8,236 nt of DNA from G039029935 sp039029935 (GTDB lineage: Bacteria; Chloroflexota; Anaerolineae; Caldilineales; Caldilineaceae): positions 1 to 8,236 of the forward strand of contig JBCCFC010000603.1 of assembly GCA_039029935.1 (NCBI GenBank), in the 5' to 3' direction. Positions within the stretch are counted from its first letter, which is position 1; every line of letters starts with the position of its first letter. Position numbers and translations under genes: made by a program. Positions 1 to 5,895 of this stretch are shown one piece after another. The notes under the pieces are model-generated. The model did not search any database and was not told the DNA's origin. It worked only from the letters and a program-made list of their open reading frames with translations.

Positions 1-59
1 CGAAGCTCCTACCATGTCTGACATATCGATGCTCTCTCCCTCACCTATCCCTACTTCGC

Positions 60-203
60 TACTGTATGACAGATTGATTATCTGTGACGCATGTAGCCAA
101 CCTGCGGTACAGTATCAAAGATTGATTATCTGTGGCGCAGGTAGCCAACCTGCGATACTGTATGACAGATTGATTATCTGTGACGCAGGTAGCCAACCTG
201 CGG
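60..203. repeat. Three tandem copies of a 48-bp double-hairpin unit
   Basis: Copies lie at 60-107, 108-155 and 156-203, directly abutting, followed by only TACTGT of a fourth. Copies 1 and 3 differ at one base; copy 2 differs from copy 3 at five. Each unit holds two hairpins with 5-nt loops. The first is ACAGAT-TGATT-ATCTGT (69-85, one mismatch in copy 2). The second is CGCAGGT-AGCCA-ACCTGCG (184-202 in copy 3, one mismatch in copy 1). An alternative overlapping pairing CTGT-ATG-ACAG is also possible. There are no spacers, so it is not a CRISPR array. Because 48 is 16 codons, the plus strand stays open through the array, but I do not consider that coding. The role is unknown; a structured intergenic repeat family is likely. 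Positions 1-59 show nothing recognisable. Confidence 0.9.
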
Positions 204-256
204 TACTGTCCTTTATCCCTTTGTCCGCGCTAACAAAAATCTAACAAAAGAGGGGG

Positions 257-287
257 TTGACTCTCTAGCCGCTTGAGGTCCTATACT
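257..287 (+). promoter_or_regulatory. Probable promoter of the SRPBCC-merR operon, 19-bp spacer
   Basis: TTGACT (257-262) and TATACT (282-287) are separated by 19 bp, longer than the usual 17. A 19-20 bp spacer is typical of promoters activated by MerR-family regulators, which untwist the DNA, and such a regulator is encoded two genes downstream. The spacer region has only weak outer symmetry (GAC at 259-261, GTC at 278-280), and its centre is offset from the spacer midpoint. The start would fall near 294, giving a leader of about 65 nt. Autoregulation by the MerR protein is inferred. Confidence 0.45.
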
Positions 288-295
288 GCAAAGCA

Positions 296-335
296 TGATT
301 CGCAATCAAGCGAACAAGCCAAACAATCATTGATT
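296..335. promoter_or_regulatory. Two short dyads of TGATT/AATCA half-sites in the leader
   Basis: TGATT-CGC-AATCA (296-308) and AATCA-T-TGATT (325-335) lie just after the predicted transcription start and before the ribosome binding site (AAGGAG, 346-351). Four copies of the same 5-base half-site in 40 bp suggest an operator, but the sites are short and AT-rich and could be chance. Confidence 0.25.
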
Positions 336-359
336 TATGTAGTATAAGGAGCGTTACCA

Positions 360-827
360 ATGGAAGTAATTCGACAATTAACCGTGAATGCACCAGCAAC
401 CCGACTTTGGGAGATTGTGGGCGAGGACTATGTGAATGTGGGGAATTGGACCAGCCAGATCGAAACGTCTGGCCCCAACCCAGACCTGCCACCAGGGCAA
501 GGCCGTGTCTGTTCCACACCAGGATTTGGTGATATTAAGGAGACTGTGACACAGTTTGATGAACAACGCCACGTCCTTAGCTATGCGGCAGATGTCCAAA
601 AGATGCCGTTCTTTGTCAAAGAAATGGGCAATACATGGCGCATTGAACCCAAAGGCCAGAATCAGTCAGTGGTCCACATGCATATGAAGGGACGATTGCT
701 GCCCGTTTTTGCGCAGTTGATGGGACCCGTGATGAAAGGACAGATGTCAAAGACAGTTGACATCATCTTGGAAGAACTCAAGCATTATGCCGAGACAGGG
801 CAGGTTCATGCGCGTGTACAGGCGTAG
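360..827 (+). CDS. SRPBCC (START/polyketide cyclase-like) ligand-binding protein
   Basis: This 155-residue protein has the layout of the SRPBCC/polyketide cyclase superfamily. An N-terminal strand and short helix (EVIRQLTVNAPATRLWEIVG, 2-21) lead into the GNW segment (28-30), a central run of strands (residues about 45-112), and a long C-terminal helix (about 125-150) that would close the hydrophobic pocket. The length is typical. No signal peptide or membrane segment is visible, so it is probably cytoplasmic. Members bind hydrophobic small molecules; the ligand cannot be predicted. The start is supported by AAGGAG at 346-351, 8 nt before the ATG. A MerR regulator with its own ligand-binding domain follows on the same strand, so the pair may sense and handle the same type of compound. 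Family assignment is fairly sure; function is not. Confidence 0.82.
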   Translation: MEVIRQLTVNAPATRLWEIVGEDYVNVGNWTSQIETSGPNPDLPPGQGRVCSTPGFGDIKETVTQFDEQRHVLSYAADVQKMPFFVKEMGNTWRIEPKGQNQSVVHMHMKGRLLPVFAQLMGPVMKGQMSKTVDIILEELKHYAETGQVHARVQA

Positions 828-839
828 GTTGGGTAGTTG

Positions 840-942
840 GTATTCGGTGGGTCTGTATTCGGTGGGTCTGTATTCGGTATGTCGGTACTCGGTACTGACC
901 TACCGACCTACTGATCTACTGACCTATTGACCTACTGAATAC
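840..942. repeat. Intergenic degenerate 8-bp repeat forming a long imperfect palindrome
   Basis: The right half (895-942) is a run of 8-mers related to CTGACCTA: CTGACCTA, CCGACCTA, CTGATCTA, CTGACCTA, TTGACCTA. The left half holds GTATTCGGTGGGTCT twice (840-854, 855-869) plus a diverged third copy. The halves are inversely related. The outermost arms 840-853 and 929-942 pair along all 14 positions if two G-U pairs are allowed, and the centre is GTAC-TCG-GTAC (885-895). It fills almost the whole gap between the SRPBCC gene and the regulator gene. As RNA it would form a long stem; its effect on expression of the downstream gene is unknown. Confidence 0.8.
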
Positions 943-964
943 TAAAAGCAGAAAGGATACAACA

Positions 965-1849
965 ATGTTTCGGATTGGTGAGTTTTCCAAGATTGCGCAG
1001 ACACCGATTACACAGTTGCGCTATTATGACGAGATTGGGCTGTTTCAGCCTGTGGAGATCGATACGATTACGGGGTATCGCTACTACAGTGCAACCCAAC
1101 TGCCCAAGCTCAACCGTATTATCGCGCTCAAAGGATTGGGGTTGACGTTGGAGCAGATTGGCCGCATGGTCAACGATCACATTGCTGCGGATGAGATACG
1201 CGGGATGTTGTCGTTGAAAAAATCACAGATTGAGCAGACATTGCAGGCAGAGATTGCGCGTTTGCGCGAGGTAGAGGCACGTCTGCGTCAGATTGAACAT
1301 GAAGGAGTCATGCGTGAGGATGACGTGATCGTCAAATCAATCTCCGCGCAACCTTTTCTGTCAAGTAGACGTGTCATGCCCCACCTGATGGATGGCATGA
1401 CGTTGATGCAAGAACTCACCACTCGGCTAACCATGCGCTTGGGGGCAAAAAAATTGGGGAACTTTGCTGCCGTCATCCACGCCAATGCATTTATGATGGA
1501 AAAAGTGGATGTGGAGATGGGCTATTTTCTCCAAAGTGGCGTGAGCATTGACGAGCCGATGCGTCTGCCCAGCGGTGACAGAATTTCGGCGCATATGCTG
1601 CCCGCCATTGAGACGGCTGTGACAGCAGTGCGTGTTGGTCCCCTAGAAAACGGCTATGAACCCTATGCAGCCTTGGGTAGCTGGGTAGAAGAGAATGATT
1701 ACAGGTTGGCAGGGCCTGCGCGCGAGGTGTTTATTGAACTGCCAACCAGTGGGGTGGGGGACGCCGTTGTCGAAATTCAAATTCCCGTACAAACGGCGCG
1801 TGTTGATGGTCAATTGTTGTCCTCCGCAGTGCATCCCGTTCATGTTTAG
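965..1849 (+). CDS. MerR-family regulator with GyrI-like effector domain (BmrR type)
   Basis: This 294-residue protein begins with a MerR DNA-binding domain (1-72): FRIGEFSKIA for the first helix-turn-helix, RYYDEIGL at 19-26 and GYRYY at 37-41, all hallmark positions. A coiled-coil dimerisation helix follows (about 81-113). Residues about 119-294 match the GyrI-like/AraC effector-binding fold of BmrR relatives, which bind drugs or other hydrophobic ligands; this is judged from layout and length. There is no C-terminal cysteine cluster, which argues against a metal sensor. The ATG is preceded by AAAGGA (952-957) at 7 nt. It is probably cotranscribed with the SRPBCC gene, across a 137-bp gap filled by a structured repeat. 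It may act on the 19-bp-spacer promoter at 257-287. Confidence 0.9.
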   Translation: MFRIGEFSKIAQTPITQLRYYDEIGLFQPVEIDTITGYRYYSATQLPKLNRIIALKGLGLTLEQIGRMVNDHIAADEIRGMLSLKKSQIEQTLQAEIARLREVEARLRQIEHEGVMREDDVIVKSISAQPFLSSRRVMPHLMDGMTLMQELTTRLTMRLGAKKLGNFAAVIHANAFMMEKVDVEMGYFLQSGVSIDEPMRLPSGDRISAHMLPAIETAVTAVRVGPLENGYEPYAALGSWVEENDYRLAGPAREVFIELPTSGVGDAVVEIQIPVQTARVDGQLLSSAVHPVHV

Positions 1850-1889
1850 TCAAATCCACCCGTTCATAAGGTCTTACACACAAAATTTA

Positions 1890-2945
1890 TTACGCCCAAA
1901 GATCCCCGACCGTAAATCCGTTGGGAAAGGGATCGGTTGGATCAACCACATACTGTGCAATGCCCGTAATCCATCCTTGCCCACTCAATGTAGGGACCAC
2001 TGCCTTATAAGGGCCAACGGTCGTTTCTTCGAGCAGCCGCCCCATAAACACAGTGTCAACCACGCTCTCATGGTGGAAATCCTCATTCAGCCCTAGTTGT
2101 CCCTTGGCATAGAGGGTCGCCATTTTTGCACAAGTTCCGGTTCCACAGGGGGAGCGGTCCAGCACCCCAGTCCATGTTTCGGGGCGGTCCCAATCCAGTT
2201 CACCCGTGGCAACGGTGACAGCATTGCGCGCACTGATGCCAGGGTTCTGCGATGTACCGGATAATAGGCCAATCGAAATCCCTGCCATCTCTGGATTGTC
2301 GGGATGGGCAACGGGCAGTTGTTCACGCGCCGCAGTCTTGATCATTTCGGTGATACGCACGATGTTGCGTCCATTCTCCGGTGTCAATGACACCCCCAGT
2401 TGTTCGGCATCAGCAATGGCAAAGAACATGCCACCCCATGCGACATCGACCGTGACCTTGCCTAAGTGGGGTACATCAATTTCTTGGTCCAGATGGATGG
2501 CAAAGGCTGGGACATTTTTGAAAGTGACCCGTTTGACCTTGCCATTTTCACACTCTGCGCGAATCCCTACCAAACCCGCAGGGGCTTCCAATGTCAACTC
2601 GGTGATTGGTTCCTGCATGGGCAACATCCCCGTCTCCAGCAACACGGTGGTCACACAGATGGTGTTGCTCCCCGACATCGCGGGATACTCGGTCTGCTCC
2701 ATAATGACAAAGCCCGCATCGGCCTCTGGATGTGTGGGTGGAAGGATGACATTGCAACAGAGGGCAGGGTAGCCACGTGGCTCACGCAACATACGCAACC
2801 GTAGTTCATCATTGTTCTGTGCCAGCCATTGCTGTTTTGCAAACATGGTGTCGCCTGGCACGTTGACAACACCGCCCGTAATCACGCGCCCCGGCTCACC
2901 ACAGGCATGTGCATCAACAGCCGTGATCATATTGGTTATATTCAT
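1890..2945 (-). CDS. Proline racemase / 4-hydroxyproline 2-epimerase family protein
   Basis: This 351-residue cytoplasmic enzyme is of the cofactor-independent proline racemase family. It has the N-terminal DAHACGEPGRVITGG signature and the second catalytic motif DRSPCGTGTCAKMA with Cys267. The first catalytic motif reads MSGSNT, with Ser91 where classical racemases have Cys. Family members with Ser/Cys pairs include hydroxyproline epimerases and bifunctional enzymes; Thr at this site marks the trans-3-hydroxyproline dehydratases. The substrate is therefore probably proline or hydroxyproline, but not certain. The ATG at 2945 is chosen over an in-frame GTG at 2951 because AGGAG (2957-2953) is 7 nt from the ATG and only 1 nt from the GTG. 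The gene converges on merR with 40 bp between stops and no clear terminator. No hydroxyproline catabolic genes are nearby. Confidence 0.88.
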   Translation of the reverse strand: MNITNMITAVDAHACGEPGRVITGGVVNVPGDTMFAKQQWLAQNNDELRLRMLREPRGYPALCCNVILPPTHPEADAGFVIMEQTEYPAMSGSNTICVTTVLLETGMLPMQEPITELTLEAPAGLVGIRAECENGKVKRVTFKNVPAFAIHLDQEIDVPHLGKVTVDVAWGGMFFAIADAEQLGVSLTPENGRNIVRITEMIKTAAREQLPVAHPDNPEMAGISIGLLSGTSQNPGISARNAVTVATGELDWDRPETWTGVLDRSPCGTGTCAKMATLYAKGQLGLNEDFHHESVVDTVFMGRLLEETTVGPYKAVVPTLSGQGWITGIAQYVVDPTDPFPNGFTVGDLWA

Positions 2946-2952
2946 TGTCACT

Positions 2953-2957
2953 CTCCT
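2953..2957 (-). promoter_or_regulatory. Ribosome binding site that fixes the racemase start
   Basis: AGGAG on the minus strand lies 7 nt upstream of the ATG at 2945. The longer reading starting with GTG at 2951 would leave one base of spacing and is unlikely. Confidence 0.7.
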
Positions 2958-2966
2958 AAATTCTGC

Positions 2967-3203
2967 TTACAGCCTATAAAGATTTCTGGTCCGATCAGCC
3001 AGTTGCTCCAGTTCATCTTGGGACATTTCACCTGTCAATATTAAACGTGCAGACCGCGTATCGTCCTCTGTGAGAAACTCATCTGTATGGATAAAGTTAT
3101 AGGGATAGGCGGTAATGAATTCTGGACCATAGAAGTCGTCCAGAATGACAAAATGTTTGATCTCAGGATGTGTCTCCAGATAGTGTCGGACCTCACTATT
3201 ATA
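2967..3203 (-). pseudogene. 3' remnant of a HAD-like hydrolase gene
   Basis: A minus-strand frame of 78 codons opens directly after a TGA (3204-3206), has no plausible start codon in its first half, and ends with TAA at 2967. Its product runs EVRHYLETHPEIKHFVILDD and then, after a short loop, NFIHTDEFLTEDD. This resembles the C-terminal third of small HAD-superfamily phosphatases: the conserved helix before motif IV, the DD of motif IV, and the following TD...LTEDD segment. The N-terminal half carrying the nucleophile DxD is absent, and only 90 bp separate the break from the divergent hemD start. I read it as a gene that lost its 5' end by deletion. It ends 22 bp before the racemase start and may once have formed an operon with it. 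HAD assignment is by motif recall only. Confidence 0.6.
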
Positions 3204-3258
3204 TCAAAAGGTCAGCCAATTTGCGATGTGTAATTGCCTATTACAAATAGACCAATCT

Positions 3259-3286
3259 TTGCACGTGGTAACGATGCCTGTATAAT
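3259..3286 (+). promoter_or_regulatory. hemD promoter, predicted leaderless start
   Basis: TTGCAC (3259-3264), a 16-bp spacer and a perfect TATAAT (3281-3286). A start 7-8 bp after the -10 box falls at 3293-3294, exactly on the ATG at 3294. No Shine-Dalgarno sequence precedes that ATG. Together these predict a leaderless mRNA, and they exclude the longer TTG-initiated frame beginning at 3234, which would include the promoter itself. Confidence 0.62.
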
Positions 3287-3293
3287 GAACGGC

Positions 3294-4079
3294 ATGACAG
3301 CAAATCACTTAAACAACATCAACATTGCGATTACACGGGCTGTACACCAAGCGGGTCGACAGGCACGGTTGCTAGAATCATTAGGGGCATCCGTTTTCCA
3401 CTATCCCTGTATTGACATTGTACCACCAAGAGACACAACATCTCTGGATGCAGCATTGCGAGCGGTTGTGACGGGCGGCTTTCAATGGATGGTGTTGACC
3501 AGCACCAATACCATCAACATCCTTGCCCAACGCATGGCGGCTCTGGATATCCAGGCATCACAGTTCAAGCAGTTAAAAATCGCAACCATCGGCTCTGTCA
3601 CCCAAGAGGCGGTGGAAACCATGCTCGGACTTTCGGCTGATCTCGTCCCTGAAAAGTTTGTGGCCGAGTCGCTGGCCGCATCCATGCAGGTACAATCTGG
3701 TGACAAAATTTTTCTTCCTCAATCAGAGATCGCCCGCCCGACACTGGCCGAGGCATTGCGCAGCGCGGGAGCAGCCCTGACCACAGTCACAGCCTATCAC
3801 AATGTTGTTGCCAGCGGTGGCGACCCTGTGCCCGTCATGCTCTGGGAGGGTAAAATTGATGCCATCACATTTACCAGCGAATCGACAGTACGCTACTTCT
3901 CTCATCGCATCACCCAAGAAGGCGGGACACTGGATATGCTCGATGATGTCTGTGTCGCCTGCATCGGCCCGGTCACGACAAAAGCAGCGCGCCAATTTGG
4001 GCTAACTGTCGATGCCATGCCAGAGACACATACGGTTGACGGGCTGGTTGATAGCCTCGTTGACTACTTCAAGACATAA
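3294..4079 (+). CDS. hemD: Uroporphyrinogen-III synthase
   Basis: This 261-residue protein fits HemD, which closes and inverts ring D of hydroxymethylbilane to give uroporphyrinogen III for haem, sirohaem, cobalamin and chlorophylls. Conserved blocks appear in order: ITRAVHQAGRQARLLESLGA with PCIDIVPP near the N-terminus, the LTSTNTI segment, ATIGSVTQEA, ADLVPEKFVAESLA, FLPQSEIARPTLAEALRSAG, VTAYHNV, AITFTSESTVRYF, CIGPVTTKAA and the C-terminal THTVDGLV. The two Rossmann-like domains and the length of about 260 are usual. No other haem-pathway gene is in the window, so it stands outside a hem cluster here. The start is placed at 3294 from the promoter position. The beta-lactamase-family gene follows after 20 bp, so the two are probably cotranscribed. 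Confidence 0.92.
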   Translation: MTANHLNNINIAITRAVHQAGRQARLLESLGASVFHYPCIDIVPPRDTTSLDAALRAVVTGGFQWMVLTSTNTINILAQRMAALDIQASQFKQLKIATIGSVTQEAVETMLGLSADLVPEKFVAESLAASMQVQSGDKIFLPQSEIARPTLAEALRSAGAALTTVTAYHNVVASGGDPVPVMLWEGKIDAITFTSESTVRYFSHRITQEGGTLDMLDDVCVACIGPVTTKAARQFGLTVDAMPETHTVDGLVDSLVDYFKT

Positions 4080-4099
4080 CCAGGTGGGAGAACTTTTGC

Positions 4100-5860
4100 A
4101 TGGCTGCACACAATACCACACCAACAGAACGAATTCTCAATCTCGTTGATACCATCGACGCTGCTTTCCATACACATGCCAGCAGCCACCATATCCCCGG
4201 TGTCGCCTATGGCATTGTGACAGGTGGACAACTCATCTATATCAAGAGCTTTGGACTGCGCAACACGGATGACAACACGCCCGTAAATAACGATACTGTC
4301 TTCCGCATTGCCTCCATGTCCAAAAGTTTTACCGCCGCCGCGATTCTGCAACTACGTGATAAAGGTCTGGTGCAGTTGGATGCGCCCATGCAGCGTTATG
4401 TACCCGAACTTGCCAAGCTACAGTACCCAACACAGGATTCCGCACCGATCACCGTGCGTCAACTGTTGTCGATGTCGGCAGGCTTCCCACAGGATGATCC
4501 TTGGGCAGATCGACAGCTTTATCGCGACGATGCCTCACTGACGGCCATCTACCAACAGGACATCACCTTTTCTTCACCGCCCAGCACGGGCTTTGAATAT
4601 TCCAACTTGGGCTATATGATTTTAGGACGCATCATTACCAACGTCTCTGGTCAGCCCTATATCAACTATATCAATGAACATTTGTTGCAACCGCTGGGTA
4701 TGAACAGCACGGGCTGGAATGCACATGATTTCCCCGCAGCGCGCGTGGCACAGGGCTATCAGTGGCTGGATGATGGATGGGTCGAGGAGGTGCTGCTGCC
4801 ATCGGGTGGAGATGTTGCCGCCTTTGCTGGCATCTTTACCACAGTCAACGATCTGGCGATTTGGGTCAACTGGTTTTTGGATGCGTATCCGCCTCGTGAT
4901 GATGACGTGCAGGGACCGCTCAGTCGCAGTTCGCGCCGTGAGATGCAGCAAATTTGGCAACCAGCGTCACCAGAGGTCATACAGAGCGAACTGGGTGCGC
5001 CCCCCAAACTAAGCAGCAATGGCTATGGCTATGGGTTGTCGATTGGGCGCGATGGCGAGCATGAGATTGTGCGGCATGGTGGCGGTCTGCCCGGCTTTGG
5101 GTCCTATATGTGTTGGAGTCCGGCGCATGATACTGGTGTGATTGCGTTGGGAAATGTGACCTATGCTGGCTACAGTCGGGTGGGCGATAAACTGCTTATC
5201 GACCTAATTAAAAAGGCGACACTGACGCCCGTCAACGAGGCGTATCGCTTTGTCCCAAATCCAACACTCATCGAAGCACAAGCTCAGGTCAACCACCTAC
5301 TACAAGCGTGGGATGATGCGATTGCTGACACACTCTTTGCCGACAACTTTTTCCTCGACCGTGATCGTACTCACTGGCAACAGGATTTGGCGAAATTGCA
5401 AGCCGATCACGGGACACTGACCCAGCAAGGCGAACTCCAACCCGAAAATTGGCTGCGTGGTGAATGGCGCATGGTCGGTACACATGGTTTCTGTGATGTA
5501 TGGATATCGCTGTCACCAACGATCCCACCACTGGTCCAAGAGATGGAGATTACGTCTACATTGCCCCTCTCCGAAGCCATGCAAGCAGCGGCGGATAAAC
5601 TGGCGGTACTGACAAAACGGCCAACGCTACGCGCCTTAGACCGCATCCGCAGTCGCGACACAAACCGCCTACAACTCTGGGACCGTGTGCGATTGGCAAA
5701 TCTGCTCTGTGGCCCCTGCGTTGTGCAGGATGTGCTGGCAGGGGATGGCACATCAGAAAGCACCGTGCGCTTTGTGGGCACAAAGAGGAACACCAAGGTA
5801 AAATTAACACTAAATCAACGAGGCAAGTTGACAGATTTTCGTTTCTTGCCAGATGCATAG
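4100..5860 (+). CDS. Serine hydrolase, beta-lactamase (class C)/PBP4*-like, with C-terminal extension
   Basis: This 586-residue protein has a class C beta-lactamase-type catalytic domain over residues about 15-375. Motifs visible are SMSK at 72-75 (nucleophile Ser72, Lys75), YSN at 167-169, and HGG at 326-328 in place of KTG. That pattern is typical of the broad esterase/D-aminopeptidase/PBP4* group rather than of resistance enzymes, so antibiotic hydrolysis should not be assumed. No signal peptide is seen, suggesting a cytoplasmic enzyme. Residues about 380-586 are an extra region; DAIADTLFADNFFLDRDR and ENWLRGEW fit an NTF2-like fold, but that is a guess. GGTGGGAG (4083-4090) serves as ribosome binding site 9 nt from the ATG. 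It starts 20 bp after hemD and ends 35 bp before the threonine aldolase gene. The substrate is unknown. Confidence 0.87.
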   Translation: MAAHNTTPTERILNLVDTIDAAFHTHASSHHIPGVAYGIVTGGQLIYIKSFGLRNTDDNTPVNNDTVFRIASMSKSFTAAAILQLRDKGLVQLDAPMQRYVPELAKLQYPTQDSAPITVRQLLSMSAGFPQDDPWADRQLYRDDASLTAIYQQDITFSSPPSTGFEYSNLGYMILGRIITNVSGQPYINYINEHLLQPLGMNSTGWNAHDFPAARVAQGYQWLDDGWVEEVLLPSGGDVAAFAGIFTTVNDLAIWVNWFLDAYPPRDDDVQGPLSRSSRREMQQIWQPASPEVIQSELGAPPKLSSNGYGYGLSIGRDGEHEIVRHGGGLPGFGSYMCWSPAHDTGVIALGNVTYAGYSRVGDKLLIDLIKKATLTPVNEAYRFVPNPTLIEAQAQVNHLLQAWDDAIADTLFADNFFLDRDRTHWQQDLAKLQADHGTLTQQGELQPENWLRGEWRMVGTHGFCDVWISLSPTIPPLVQEMEITSTLPLSEAMQAAADKLAVLTKRPTLRALDRIRSRDTNRLQLWDRVRLANLLCGPCVVQDVLAGDGTSESTVRFVGTKRNTKVKLTLNQRGKLTDFRFLPDA

Positions 5861-5864
5861 TAAC

Positions 5865-5881
5865 ACAGGCATCCTGCCTGT
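5865..5881. repeat. Intergenic hairpin ACAGGC-ATCCT-GCCTGT
   Basis: A perfect 6-bp stem with a 5-nt loop occupies most of the 35-bp gap between the hydrolase stop and the aldolase ribosome binding site. It has no T tract after it, so it is not a normal terminator. The stem size, 5-nt loop and CAGG/CCTG arms resemble the hairpins of the 48-bp array at 60-203. Similar short palindromes are scattered between genes in Chloroflexota and cyanobacteria. Confidence 0.6.
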
Positions 5882-5895
5882 AATAGGAGAATACC

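Noticed and set aside
60..203. CRISPR array
   Set aside because: The repeats abut directly with no unique spacers, and only three copies are present.
14..244. Open frame of 76 codons with repeated 16-residue units
   Set aside because: It exists because the 48-bp hairpin repeat is a multiple of three. There is no convincing ribosome binding site, and the sequence is explained by DNA palindromes.
2946..2951. GTG start for the racemase-family gene
   Set aside because: Only one base separates it from the AGGAG; the ATG at 2945 has normal spacing.
3234..3293. Longer hemD beginning with TTG at 3234
   Set aside because: It would include the -35 and -10 boxes in the coding region, lacks a ribosome binding site, and adds 20 residues with no HemD similarity.
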